DNA of 29,034 bases from Thiomargarita sp. (GCA_023144675.1 JAGLFE010000083.1:1-29034); one strand, 5' to 3'; positions 1 through 8,743 are shown, counted from the stretch's first letter. Notes: generated by a model from the sequence alone, not told the origin. Program-made: numbers and translations.

Positions 1-1167
1 TTGGAAAGAAAAAGAGCAATTCTTTTATTAGATGATGCAGCTTTGTCATTAACTCCAGAATATTTAGTTGAATTTTTTGATGTTTTTAGAAGTTTGAAGA
101 CAATTAATATTGCACCAAAGGCTTCGGTTTATCCCGGAACAACTGTTTATGGACCTCGATTTCATGTTGGACATGATGCCGAAAAAGTATCATCATGGTT
201 AGAAATCCGTAATGAAAATTATAGTCAGTTTATGGGTGGTTTAATTAAACTAAGGTCATTAGACATAGATGAAATTAATAAAGATATTGTTGAAATATTC
301 AAATATGCTGCATTTGGTATTCCACGCCATTTTATTAATTTATTGAGGAATTATAATCAGTCTCAAGATAAGGTATATCAGCAACGTTTTAATAATGTTA
401 TTGAGCAACAAGCTGAATCTATTAAGGTAGAATATTTGTCTTTTACAAAAAAGCTTCCTCAGTATCAAAATATTATTAATACCGGTTGGCTATTGCATGA
501 AAAAATGGTTGAAATTATCACTATTGATAATAAAAATATTGCTGTTAGTGATGAAAAACAACTCCAATTTAGTATTTTAAAAGAACATGATTTGACACGA
601 GATAGAATGTTTCAGTTCCTGATTGAAGCTGGATTATTGTATGAATTGGAAGAATTGAAGGGAGGTTCCAACAAGGTATATAAACGTTATATACCACATC
701 TATTATTTCTTGTTAAAAGTAGAGCTTTTAGTACTGGTAAAGGTTTTAAAGCTAGCGAAGTAATTCAATTCATTAAAAGACGGGAGAAAAAGCTTTCGAT
801 TAGACGGGAACTATCTAATGTTTTAGACAGTAAAGATATAGAACTCAATTTAAATTTACCTTCTTGTCGAAATTGTGGTGCAGAAAGACTAACAGAACAA
901 CAAAAGTTTTGTCATAATTGTGGTAAAGAACTGGTGCGACAATCAACTTTTGATGCGTGTATGGAAACCCAAATTAATGAACTACCTTTTTTAACAAAGT
1001 TGCAAAGACAAAGAATAAATGAACAAACAGGGTTGCATACAATTGGTGATTTTTTATTAGTTCCTGATCCTGCTACTAAATTGCGTCAAGCAAAGCAAAT
1101 TGGTCCTATTCGTGCTGACAAAATATATAAAAAAGTAGTGGATAGAATAGAGGAATTTTTATCATAA
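1..1167 (+). CDS. ATPase with winged helix, zinc ribbon and HhH tail (5' end missing)
   Basis: The reading frame is open from the first base, so the TTG there need not be the start; the N-terminal part with the P-loop probably lies upstream. Visible order: a Walker B-like strand AILLLDDAA near residues 6-14; a helical AAA+/STAND-like lid; a winged-helix-like stretch near 195-240; a zinc ribbon with C289-x2-C292 and C304-x2-C307; and a C-terminal helix-hairpin-helix-like segment (about 335-385, containing IGDFLL and QIGPIRADKI). The layout resembles Orc1/Cdc6-like or STAND ATPases that bind nucleic acid, but I do not recognise a named family. Its stop codon overlaps the next start (TAATG), so it is likely translated with the HEPN-like gene downstream, and a joint role is inferred from that. 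No catalytic P-loop is visible in this fragment. Confidence 0.6.
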   Translation: MERKRAILLLDDAALSLTPEYLVEFFDVFRSLKTINIAPKASVYPGTTVYGPRFHVGHDAEKVSSWLEIRNENYSQFMGGLIKLRSLDIDEINKDIVEIFKYAAFGIPRHFINLLRNYNQSQDKVYQQRFNNVIEQQAESIKVEYLSFTKKLPQYQNIINTGWLLHEKMVEIITIDNKNIAVSDEKQLQFSILKEHDLTRDRMFQFLIEAGLLYELEELKGGSNKVYKRYIPHLLFLVKSRAFSTGKGFKASEVIQFIKRREKKLSIRRELSNVLDSKDIELNLNLPSCRNCGAERLTEQQKFCHNCGKELVRQSTFDACMETQINELPFLTKLQRQRINEQTGLHTIGDFLLVPDPATKLRQAKQIGPIRADKIYKKVVDRIEEFLS

Positions 1168-2018
1168 TGCCGAAATTTACTTATCAAGTAAATAATTCTT
1201 CCCAAGTTACTAAATTTGATACACATGACTTATTTGATAAAGATTACGTTGAACCAAATTCATCTGCAATTGATACTTTTTTGGAAAAAACAGAAGGTTT
1301 AAGAAATTTACTAAACAAAAATCTTATAAAAGAAAATTCTGGCGAACCAAAAATACCAAAATATTTTGCAAACTTAATGATATTAGCTTATATTTCAGCA
1401 GTTGAAAGTTATTTTAGAAAAATAATCAGAAAAGTAATTTTAATTGATAAAGTTGCTCAAAAAGCATCTGAAAATCAAATTCTAACTTATGGAGCTGCTA
1501 TAATTCACAGTCCAGATATGTTACCTGAAGCATTATTGGAAAATTGTTCTTTTGCTAGTAAAAAAAATATTATTGATGCAATACGCACTTTTATAGGTAT
1601 TAAAGGAAATATGCCGAATGATGTTAATGACATTCTTGAACATTTTTCCAAAGTTTGTCAGTTAAGACATTGTATTGTCCATCGTTTTGGACATTTAGGT
1701 TCTAAAAATATGATTGAGTTAGGTTTATCTAAACATAAAGACTATTTGGAGAAACCATTGCAATTAGATTTTAATAAATTAAATGAAATTTTTTTAGTTT
1801 GTAATAGCACGGTAAAAGTAATAAATAACTTTCTGTTTCAAACAATAATAACGAGAACTGTAACAGAAAGAAATATAAACTGGTGTTGGAATTTCGATGA
1901 CGATAAAGAAGAATTTACAAAATATTATGAAACATTTGCTTCTAAAATAGAACCTCCTAATAATAATGCAACAGTTAAAGAAGCGTATGATAGATTTAAA
2001 GAATATTTTAAAACATAA
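1167..2018 (+). CDS. HEPN-domain protein with R-x4-H motif (putative ribonuclease)
   Basis: 283 residues. Helix 1 looks like HEPN families (ILAYISAVESYFRKIIRK, about residues 72-89), and the second core helix carries LRHCIVHRFGH with R167 and H172, matching the R-x(4-6)-H signature of HEPN ribonucleases of the MAE_28990/RiboL-PSP kind. The start ATG overlaps the stop of the upstream ATPase gene by one base, indicating translational coupling. HEPN domains commonly act as metal-independent RNases in toxin-antitoxin, abortive-infection and CRISPR-accessory systems, and ATPase-HEPN pairs are a recurrent defence layout; that role here is inference. The C-terminal 100 residues are not recognised. 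It ends the two-gene unit; a weak TAACTT/AAGTTA hairpin lies at 2057-2072, without a T tail. Confidence 0.65.
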   Translation: MPKFTYQVNNSSQVTKFDTHDLFDKDYVEPNSSAIDTFLEKTEGLRNLLNKNLIKENSGEPKIPKYFANLMILAYISAVESYFRKIIRKVILIDKVAQKASENQILTYGAAIIHSPDMLPEALLENCSFASKKNIIDAIRTFIGIKGNMPNDVNDILEHFSKVCQLRHCIVHRFGHLGSKNMIELGLSKHKDYLEKPLQLDFNKLNEIFLVCNSTVKVINNFLFQTIITRTVTERNINWCWNFDDDKEEFTKYYETFASKIEPPNNNATVKEAYDRFKEYFKT

Positions 2019-2190
2019 TAACTCGACTATCAGATTTTTATTTGTTAATTTATAAGTAACTTAAAAAAGTTAATATCAACAAAACAATATACTTAAATTC
2101 AATAATTGGTAGCTATTAGACTGAGTAAAAAGGTTGCCTCCATTATTTTATACACGTTCAAATCCACTCAATCTTGCTCAAAACTTTTAA

Positions 2191-3063
2191 ATGAAAATTA
2201 GCGGCTTTACCTTTATACGTAACGGAACTCTATTAGGTTATCCTTATCTTGAGAGTTTAGAATCTTTAACCATGATTTGCGATGAAATTGTTGTTGCAGT
2301 TGGTCAAGGAAAAGATGATACTTTAACCCGAATTCAAGCGTTAAACAATCCTAAAATTCGGATTATTGAAACTACTTGGAATGAATCCATGCATGATCGA
2401 GGTTATGTTTATGCGCAACAAAAGATGATTGCTCAATTTAATTGTACAGGTGATTGGGCTTTCTATTTGGAAGGTGATGAAATTCTGCATGAAAAAGATG
2501 TACCTAAATTACGGGAACTACTTTTAAAACATGTTGACAATCCAAAAGTAGAAGCAGTGGTTTTTGACTATCATCATTTTTATGGTTCTCCAAATACATT
2601 AGCAATCAGTCCAGGTTGGTATCGCAAAGCTCCTCGAATTATTAAAAATACCTTTCGCAGTTATGCAGGCGGTGGGCTTTATTTCGTGGTCTTGCATAAA
2701 AATAAACAGGGTCGTTATCCTTATGCAGTGCCAGCAAATATTCACCTGTATCATTATGGACATGTTAGACAACTAGCTAAAATGGAAGAAAAAATTCAGC
2801 AAGTTAGCCAATATTGGAAACATAAACCGCAAAAATTCAATACTTATGGAAATATTGATCCACAAGCCATTGCAAAATTTGCAGGTACTCATCCTAAAGT
2901 TATACAAAAATGGTTACAGGAAGAAGCTGAACAACACCTAGAATTTAATCCTGATTATAAATTGACCTCTCGTGAACGTCGTCATCGTTGGATGATGCGT
3001 TTGGAACGTTTATTTGGCTGGGAATTAAGTAAAAAACATTATCAGTTAGTTAAGATGCCATAA
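2191..3063 (+). CDS. GT2-like glycosyltransferase
   Basis: 290 residues, soluble, no signal peptide. The N-terminus (MKISGFTFIRNG) and the acidic LEGDE motif at 93-97, which would serve as the DxD-like metal and nucleotide-sugar site, fit a GT-A fold family 2 transferase of the sort found in lipopolysaccharide or capsule loci. The middle (ISPGWYRKAPRIIKN) and a basic C-terminus are typical of a recurrent but poorly studied GT2 subgroup. The start ATG at 2191 follows an AT-rich leader without a clear Shine-Dalgarno. It is followed after 17 bases by an O-antigen-ligase-like gene on the same strand, so surface polysaccharide assembly is the likely context. Sugar donor and acceptor cannot be told from sequence. 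Confidence 0.75.
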   Translation: MKISGFTFIRNGTLLGYPYLESLESLTMICDEIVVAVGQGKDDTLTRIQALNNPKIRIIETTWNESMHDRGYVYAQQKMIAQFNCTGDWAFYLEGDEILHEKDVPKLRELLLKHVDNPKVEAVVFDYHHFYGSPNTLAISPGWYRKAPRIIKNTFRSYAGGGLYFVVLHKNKQGRYPYAVPANIHLYHYGHVRQLAKMEEKIQQVSQYWKHKPQKFNTYGNIDPQAIAKFAGTHPKVIQKWLQEEAEQHLEFNPDYKLTSRERRHRWMMRLERLFGWELSKKHYQLVKMP

Positions 3064-3080
3064 AAAGTATCTTAAAAATA

Positions 3081-4280
3081 ATGCAAACAATATCTTCCTC
3101 ACAAATACGGCGAATTTTAATCATTTTAGCTGGTTTTTTTATTCCTCTTTCAACCGCTGCCGCCAATATTTTATGTGCCAGCATTATTTTATTCATTTTA
3201 TTTGAAGGCAATTATCAACAAAAGTTTAAAATTTTACGTTCCCATCCAATTGCCATCTTATCAGCATTATTATTTTTGGTCATGGCATTAGGTTTTATTT
3301 ATACCCCCGTTTCATTAGTCGAAGCTGGAAAAATGTTAGATAAATATCGGGAATTTTTATATATTTCATTTTTCATTTTGATATTTCAAGACCAACGAGA
3401 TCGACAATGGGCTATGTATGCCTTTATTGCTTCCGTAACCGTTGCCCTATTTTTATCTTATTTAATTACTATTACTGGCTGGCATATTGGCAAAGGAACT
3501 ATAGAATCACCATTTATTTTCAAAAATCATATTACCCAAAGTTTATTAACCGCTTTAGCCGCTTATTTTTTAGCGATTCAAGCTTGGCAAGTTAAAAATT
3601 GGTGGCGATGGCTATTTATATTATGGATATTATTTGGTATTTTTAATATAATTTACATGAGTCCAGGGCGAACCGGCTACCTAATTTTATTTTGTTTAAT
3701 TTTCCTACTTTTTTACCATTTCTATCATCTACGTGGCATTATAATTGGCAGTTTGTTTTTAGTAATTGTCTCAACCTTAGCCTATTTTTCTTCGGAAATT
3801 TTAAGGCAAAGAGTTAATGATATTAAAATAAGTTTAGAACATTATCAACAAGGACAAGTAGCCATCGAATCTGCCGAACTTCGACTTGAATTTTTAATTA
3901 ATAGCTCAATTTTAGCAATTCAAAAACCTATTTTAGGACATGGAACTGGTAGTTTTAATTATTATTATCGACAATTAGCTGAAAAAAAAGGTATTTTTGC
4001 AACTACTAATCCTCATAATGAATATCTTATGATTATGATACAATGGGGCATAGTAGGTTTGAGTTTATTTATTATCTTGCTTTATGCAATGTGGAAAGTA
4101 AGTAATTATCTAGTTACGCCCCAAAAAATGATGGCACAAGGATTAGTTATTACCATTGCTGTGGGTTGTTTAGTTAATTGTTTTTGGTTGGATAGTACTG
4201 AAGGACATATTTTTGCTTATTTAATCGGTATGTTTTATGGAGGATTGCCATTATATGAAGATGGTACAATTATCGTGTAA
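3081..4280 (+). CDS. O-antigen ligase/polymerase-like membrane protein (Wzy_C family)
   Basis: 399 residues with about ten hydrophobic membrane segments spread along the protein and a long extra-membrane loop near residues 245-315. The loop ends in the family hallmark GTGSFNYYY followed by TTNPHNEYLMI with H312, the conserved loop histidine region of WaaL/Wzy_C proteins. Such proteins, in the inner membrane, join undecaprenyl-linked polysaccharide to lipid A core or polymerise it; WaaL and Wzy cannot be told apart here, and a protein O-glycosylation ligase is also possible. It lies 17 bases after a glycosyltransferase gene and is probably cotranscribed. The start at 3081 lacks a clear ribosome site, and MQTISSSQIRR before the first hydrophobic stretch is a plausible N-terminus. 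Confidence 0.8.
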   Translation: MQTISSSQIRRILIILAGFFIPLSTAAANILCASIILFILFEGNYQQKFKILRSHPIAILSALLFLVMALGFIYTPVSLVEAGKMLDKYREFLYISFFILIFQDQRDRQWAMYAFIASVTVALFLSYLITITGWHIGKGTIESPFIFKNHITQSLLTALAAYFLAIQAWQVKNWWRWLFILWILFGIFNIIYMSPGRTGYLILFCLIFLLFYHFYHLRGIIIGSLFLVIVSTLAYFSSEILRQRVNDIKISLEHYQQGQVAIESAELRLEFLINSSILAIQKPILGHGTGSFNYYYRQLAEKKGIFATTNPHNEYLMIMIQWGIVGLSLFIILLYAMWKVSNYLVTPQKMMAQGLVITIAVGCLVNCFWLDSTEGHIFAYLIGMFYGGLPLYEDGTIIV

Positions 4281-4360
4281 TTTTATATTTTTCAATCTGC
4301 TATTTTAATCAACTAATTATGACAGCTTCCAATTTAAAACCCAAAAAAGGATAACCATTA

Positions 4361-5281
4361 ATGATGAGAATAAAAGACAAATACATCAACCCGTTTACCG
4401 ACTTCGGTTTTAAGAAATTATTTGGAACTGAGTTAAATAAGGCTATTTTAATAGATTTTCTAAATGAACTATTAAGAAAAGAAGAAGGTAAAATTGTAGA
4501 TTTAACCTATTTATCTAATGAACATCTTGGTCGGGCAATAGAAGATAGAAAAGCAATTTTTGATATTTACTGCGAAAATGAGAAAGGCGAAAAGTTCATC
4601 GTGGAAATGCAAAAAGCCAAGCAAAATTATTTTAAAGACCGCAGTATTTACTACTCGACGTTTCCAATTCAGGAACAAGCTCAAAAAGGTAATCAATGGA
4701 ATTTTAAACTTAAAGCAATTTACACTATTGGGATATTAGATTTCATATTTGATGAGGATAAAAAGGATAAAGAAGTATTTCATCATGTGGTGCAATTATT
4801 TAACAAACAAACCCAAAAAATATTTTATAATAAGCTGACTTATATTTATTTGGAAATGCCTAAATTCACCAAAAGTGAAGCCGAATTAGAAACACATTTT
4901 GATAAATGGCTATTTTTGTTGAAAAATTTATCGAATTTCAATAATCCTCCAACTAAATTGCAGAACGAAGTCTTTAAAAATCTGTTTGAACAAGCTAAAA
5001 TAGCTAATTATTCTGATAAAGAATATAGCGAGTATGAAACAAGTTTAAAAGTTTATCGTGATTTGAAAAATTCAATAGATACAGCATTTTCTGATGGAAA
5101 AGTTGAAGGAAAAGTTGAAGGTAAAATAGAAGGTAAAATAGAAGGAATAATTGAAGGTAAAACTGAAGGAGAAAAAAATAAACAAATAGAAATTGCAAAA
5201 AATTTGAAACAATCTGGCATATCAGTTATTATTATAGCACAAGCAACTGGACTAACACAATCAAGAATTGAGAGTTTATGA
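4361..5281 (+). CDS. Rpn/PD-(D/E)XK nuclease family transposase-like protein
   Basis: 306 residues. The opening, with NPFTDFGFKKLFG and a leucine-rich helix, is the signature of the Rpn / 'PD-(D/E)XK nuclease family transposase' group (PF12784-like). The nuclease core shows D68 in AIFDIYC and E82-M-Q84 in VEMQKAK, the D...ExQ arrangement of the family. Residues 246-269 are six G-K-x-E tetrapeptides (12-bp DNA repeats), followed by a helix-turn-helix-like end (AKNLKQSGISVIIIAQATG). These proteins are multicopy in filamentous sulfur bacteria and cyanobacteria; RpnA of E. coli is a DNA endonuclease linked to RecA-independent recombination. Two adjacent ATGs (4361, 4364) follow an AAGG about ten bases upstream. 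No inverted repeats flank the gene itself, so it is not an obvious insertion sequence. Confidence 0.85.
   Translation: MMRIKDKYINPFTDFGFKKLFGTELNKAILIDFLNELLRKEEGKIVDLTYLSNEHLGRAIEDRKAIFDIYCENEKGEKFIVEMQKAKQNYFKDRSIYYSTFPIQEQAQKGNQWNFKLKAIYTIGILDFIFDEDKKDKEVFHHVVQLFNKQTQKIFYNKLTYIYLEMPKFTKSEAELETHFDKWLFLLKNLSNFNNPPTKLQNEVFKNLFEQAKIANYSDKEYSEYETSLKVYRDLKNSIDTAFSDGKVEGKVEGKIEGKIEGIIEGKTEGEKNKQIEIAKNLKQSGISVIIIAQATGLTQSRIESL
5096..5167 (+). repeat. 12-bp tandem repeat encoding G-K-(V/I/T)-E
   Basis: Six degenerate 12-base units (GGA/GGT-AAA-GTT/ATA-GAA) lie in frame near the end of the Rpn-like gene. They encode a charged run that probably forms a helical linker. The repeats can gain or lose units without breaking frame. 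Confidence 0.8.
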
Positions 5282-5300
5282 TAACTATCCTAAACATCAG

Positions 5301-5391
5301 GTAACTATCTACCAATTAAAGCTTTAAATGCGAAAAATTTTAATATGATTGATGCGTTACATTTTATATATATTTCTTGATAGATAGTTAC
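5301..5391. mobile_element. MITE-like element, copy 1
   Basis: A 91-bp AT-rich segment begins with GTAACTATCTA (5301-5311) and ends with the exact reverse complement TAGATAGTTAC (5381-5391). The inverted repeat extends to 14 of 15 positions. It is flanked directly on both sides by the 8-base repeat AACATCAG (5293-5300 and 5392-5399), as expected for a target-site duplication. No ORF is inside, so it would be a non-autonomous element. A related element is at 8633-8743. It sits between the rpn-like gene and pilT. The transposase family is unknown. Confidence 0.75.
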
Positions 5392-5504
5392 AACATCAGT
5401 TAAATACAAGCATTAAATTACAAAATCTAAATATTAACCATTAAGGATAAATTTATATATTTGCTCAACACAATTATTTAACAAATATAAAAAAAAAATA
5501 AATT

Positions 5505-6542
5505 ATGAATATCACAGATATACTTACTTTTGGAGTTAATGAAGGGGTTTCCGACTTTCATCTCTCAGCTGGAGTACAACCTATGGTGCGCGTAGATGGT
5601 GATATGCGCAAACTAAATGTACCCGCTCTTGATCATACTCAAGTTCGCGATATGATTTATGACGTTATGAATGATAATCAGCGTAAAGAGTATGAAAAAT
5701 ACCTTGAATGCGATTTTTCGTTTGAAATTCCAGGGTTGGCAAGATTTCGGGTGAATGTTTATGTACAAAATCGAGGTGCTGGAGCGGTTATTCGTACTAT
5801 TCCTTCAAAAATATTGAGTTTAGAACAACTTAATTGCCCCAAAATTTTTAAAGAATTTGCCATGACGCATAAAGGCATTGTAACCGTTACAGGAGGTACA
5901 GGTTCGGGAAAATCGACTACCTTAGCAGCCATGATGAATTATCGTAATGAAGCGGAATATGGACATATTCTGACTATTGAAGACCCAATTGAATTTGTTC
6001 ATCAATCTAAAGGTAGTTTAATAACTCAAAGAGAAGTTAAGCGCGATACTTTAAGTTTCGATAATGCTTTAAGATCGGCTTTACGTCAAGACCCGAATGT
6101 GATTGTGGTAGGTGAATTACGAGATTTAGAAACTATTCGTTTAGCTTTAGCAGCATCAGAAACGGGACACGTAGTATTTGGTACTTTGCATACCAATTCA
6201 GCAGCTAAAACCATAGACCGGATTGTAGAAGTTTTTCCAACTGCTGAGAAACCAACGGTGAGAACTATGTTATCCGAATCTGTTCAATCTATTATTTCGC
6301 AAGCATTATTGAAAAAACTTGGAGGCGGACGAGTTGCAGCCCATGAAATTATGGTTGGAACCAATGCTATTAGAAATTTAATTCGAGAGGAAAAAGTGGC
6401 ACAAATGTACTCAGCTATGCAAACTGGACAAAAGTATGGTATGCAGACATTGGATCAATGTTTAGAAAAGTTGTTGAAAGATAGACTCATAACAAAAGAA
6501 CATGCCCGTGAATATGCTAAAAATAAAGATAAATTTGCCTAA
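5505..6542 (+). CDS. pilT: Type IV pilus retraction ATPase PilT
   Basis: 345 residues, the usual PilT length. It is a hexameric cytoplasmic ATPase that depolymerises type IV pili and powers twitching. Visible motifs: Walker A GGTGSGKST from residue 130; the Asp box ILTIEDPIEFVH; the Walker B region NVIVVGELRDLET; the His box ETGHVVFGTLHTNSA; and the PilT-specific AIRNLIRE signature needed for retraction, followed by GMQTLDQCL. It heads a pair with pilU, 30 bases apart on the same strand. The start at 5505 follows a run of A with no clear Shine-Dalgarno, but the N-terminus MNITDILTFGVNEGVSDFHLS matches the family. The promoter must lie in 5392-5504 unless transcription crosses the MITE-like element. 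Confidence 0.95.
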   Translation: MNITDILTFGVNEGVSDFHLSAGVQPMVRVDGDMRKLNVPALDHTQVRDMIYDVMNDNQRKEYEKYLECDFSFEIPGLARFRVNVYVQNRGAGAVIRTIPSKILSLEQLNCPKIFKEFAMTHKGIVTVTGGTGSGKSTTLAAMMNYRNEAEYGHILTIEDPIEFVHQSKGSLITQREVKRDTLSFDNALRSALRQDPNVIVVGELRDLETIRLALAASETGHVVFGTLHTNSAAKTIDRIVEVFPTAEKPTVRTMLSESVQSIISQALLKKLGGGRVAAHEIMVGTNAIRNLIREEKVAQMYSAMQTGQKYGMQTLDQCLEKLLKDRLITKEHAREYAKNKDKFA

Positions 6543-6572
6543 TTTAACTTAAATTTAAACAGGAGAACAAGT

Positions 6573-7712
6573 ATGGAACGCGAAGATGCGATGGGTTTTA
6601 TTATAAAACTACTTAAATTAATGATTAAAGAAGGAGGTTCTGATTTATTTATTACGGCAGGATTCCCGCCAGCAATGAAATCGAAGGGCAAAATGATACC
6701 CATTACTAAAAAACCTTTATCGCCTTCTGATTCAATGGCATTAACTCAATGTATTATGAATGATAAGCAACTTAAAGAGTATGAAGAAACCAAAGAATGT
6801 AATTTTGCTATTCATCCACCTGCTTTAAATCGTTTTCGAGTTAATGCCTTTATACAACAAGGTTGTCAGGGGGTTATCATGCGAGCTATTGCCTCTGAGG
6901 TACCCAATTTTGATAAATTAAAATTACCAGTAATATTAAAAGACCTTATTGTTGCAAAAAATGGTTTAATTGTAATGGTAGGTGGAACTGGTTCTGGTAA
7001 ATCGACTACTATGGCGGCTTTAATTGACCATCGTAATGCTAGTAGTTATGGACATATAATCACATTAGAAGACCCGATTGAATATGTTCATCCGCATAAA
7101 AATTGTGTAGTTACTCAACGGGAAATTGGCGTTGATACTGATTCTTGGGAAAATGCTTTACATAATACTTTACGTCAAGCTCCAGATGTTATTCTATTAG
7201 GGGAAATTCGTGATGCTGAAACTATGAACTTTGGTATGGAATTTGCTCAAACTGGGCATTTAGCCATGGGAACTTTACATGCTAATAATGCTAACCAAGC
7301 GATTGACCGTATTTTAGGCTTTTTTTCTACGGAAAAACAAAAAAAGTTAATGCAAGATATTTCATTAAACTTAAAATCAATTATTTCACAACGTTTAATT
7401 AAAACTGTTGATGGTGGAAGATGTGCGGCTATAGAAATTTTAATTAATTCTCCACTTATCCAAGAATTGATTGCCAAAGGAGATGTTGGTGGAATTAAAC
7501 CAATTATGGCTAAATCAACTGCTTTAGGAATGCAAACTTTTGACCAAGCTTTATTCGATCTTTATGAAGATGAAAAAATTGATATAGAAGAAGCAATTGG
7601 AAATGCTGACTCAGCAAATGAATTACGTTTACGTATTAAATTAGAAAGTAAACATTCTGAGGGCGGCTTAGGTTCATCTAGTCTTACTTTAGAAGATAAA
7701 CCAAAAGATTAG
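6573..7712 (+). CDS. pilU: PilT-like accessory retraction ATPase PilU
   Basis: 379 residues, matching PilU. It works with PilT to strengthen pilus retraction and is usually encoded directly after it, as here. Motifs: Walker A GGTGSGKST at 137-145; Asp box IITLEDPIEYVHP; Walker B VILLGEIRDAETM; His box TGHLAMGTLHANNANQAIDR. In place of the PilT AIRNLIRE box it has INSPLIQELIAKG, which with the extended C-terminus (to about 379) identifies PilU. GGAGA lies eight bases before the ATG at 6573, supporting this start; ATG at 6591 is a less likely alternative. A strong hairpin terminator follows at 7752-7790. Confidence 0.93.
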   Translation: MEREDAMGFIIKLLKLMIKEGGSDLFITAGFPPAMKSKGKMIPITKKPLSPSDSMALTQCIMNDKQLKEYEETKECNFAIHPPALNRFRVNAFIQQGCQGVIMRAIASEVPNFDKLKLPVILKDLIVAKNGLIVMVGGTGSGKSTTMAALIDHRNASSYGHIITLEDPIEYVHPHKNCVVTQREIGVDTDSWENALHNTLRQAPDVILLGEIRDAETMNFGMEFAQTGHLAMGTLHANNANQAIDRILGFFSTEKQKKLMQDISLNLKSIISQRLIKTVDGGRCAAIEILINSPLIQELIAKGDVGGIKPIMAKSTALGMQTFDQALFDLYEDEKIDIEEAIGNADSANELRLRIKLESKHSEGGLGSSSLTLEDKPKD

Positions 7713-7751
7713 GTATTTTAGAAGTAAGCAATTATAGGTAGTCTTGAAAGT

Positions 7752-7790
7752 AAACCTGTTAAGCATTTAATATTTAACAGGTTTTTTTTT
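7752..7790 (+). terminator. Rho-independent terminator after pilU
   Basis: An 11-bp perfect stem, AAACCTGTTAA (7752-7762) with TTAACAGGTTT (7774-7784), encloses an 11-base loop; the T run continues to 7790. It lies 40 bases after the pilU stop. The other strand has a poor T tail, so it is probably one-directional. Confidence 0.9.
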
Positions 7791-7843
7791 GGAAAATTAC
7801 TGCACTAATTATTTAACAATTTTTGCGATTTGTCTTAATTCTA

Positions 7844-8587
7844 TTAACCTTGTGCATTTAAAGTTTGCCCATTTATTTTATGGCTATCAGGTCCTATTAA
7901 ATATAAATATAAAGGCATAATATTCTTTGGCAAAGTTGACTTAGTTTGGTCTTCGCCGGGATAAGCAGCCATTCTCATTGCAGTTCGACAATTGCCTGGA
8001 TTAATTGCATTAACTCTGATTTTAGTATTAGTTTCCAATTCATCCGCTAAAATCTGCATCATACCTTCAGTCGCAAATTTAGATACCGAATAAGCTCCCC
8101 AATAAGCTTTGCCTTTACGTCCCAATGGCGAAGAAGTAAAAATAATAGAAGCATTTGCGGCGGTTTTCAATAAACTTAAACAGGCTTTTGTCAATAAAAA
8201 CGGTGCATTTAAATTTACTTGCATTACTTTATACCACATCTCAATATTATAATGTTCCAAAGGGGTTAAATTACCTAAAATAGCGGCATTATGTAATAAA
8301 CCATCTAATTGCTTAAATTCAGTTTCTAAAGTATTAGCTAAATTCTCATAATCGGTAGGGCTTGCCCCTTCCAAATTCATTGGGTAAATAGCAGCTTGGG
8401 GATATCCAGCTTGTTCAATTTCATCATAAACTGCTTCTAACTTTTTAATAGTGCGCCCAAGTAAAATAACCGTTGCGCCATAAGAAGCAAAACTTTTAGC
8501 AGCGGCTTTACCAATACCATCGCCAGCTCCCGTAACTAAAATAACACGATTTTTAAGAAACCCAGGAGAAGGAACATAATCAAACAT
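7844..8587 (-). CDS. yciK: YciK-like short-chain dehydrogenase/reductase
   Basis: 247 residues from the ATG at 8587, chosen because MFDYVPSPGFLKNRVILVTG aligns with the N-terminus of E. coli YciK; the frame also opens at a TTG at 8608, seven codons upstream. Classical SDR features: cofactor loop TGAGDGIGKAA near residues 19-29 with LLGRT after strand 2 (NADP-type Arg); HNAAIL in place of NNAG; the catalytic Ser in FTSSPLGRKGKAYWGAYSVSK with YxxxK; and NPGNCRTAMR after strand 6. The substrate of YciK proteins is unknown. Convergent with pilU. A MITE-like element sits 46 bases upstream of the start and may supply or disturb its promoter. Confidence 0.88.
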   Translation of the reverse strand: MFDYVPSPGFLKNRVILVTGAGDGIGKAAAKSFASYGATVILLGRTIKKLEAVYDEIEQAGYPQAAIYPMNLEGASPTDYENLANTLETEFKQLDGLLHNAAILGNLTPLEHYNIEMWYKVMQVNLNAPFLLTKACLSLLKTAANASIIFTSSPLGRKGKAYWGAYSVSKFATEGMMQILADELETNTKIRVNAINPGNCRTAMRMAAYPGEDQTKSTLPKNIMPLYLYLIGPDSHKINGQTLNAQG

Positions 8588-8632
8588 TTTGTTTACTCTT
8601 TTGAACAAGGTTATTAGGGATAAAATAATTTC

Positions 8633-8743
8633 GTAACTATTTTACTAAGAATTGGTTTGTTTGAAATATCGTAGCTTTGGACTCCGAAACTTTTTTATTT
8701 TCTATACGAACCTTATTTTAAAATTTAGTTGGTAAATAGTTAA
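8633..8743. mobile_element. MITE-like element, copy 2 (diverged)
   Basis: A 111-bp segment starts GTAACTAT and ends ATAGTTAA. It is flanked by the 8-base repeat ATAATTTC (8625-8632 and 8744-8751), which extends to a 10-base match if the boundary shifts by two. Read inward on the minus strand, its right end matches the left end of the 5301-5391 element at 17 of 20 positions, including TAACTAT and TACCAA. Interior sequences differ, suggesting old or separate members of one family. It holds most of the gene-free stretch 8588-8898. Confidence 0.6.

Noticed and set aside
2149..2175. GTTCAAATCC, resembling the T-loop of a tRNA
   Set aside because: Flanking bases do not form a T-stem beyond one pair, and no acceptor or anticodon arms could be found upstream.
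4361..5281. Rpn-like gene as a complete insertion sequence
   Set aside because: No terminal inverted repeats or target duplication bracket the gene; the MITE-like element downstream has its own closed boundaries.
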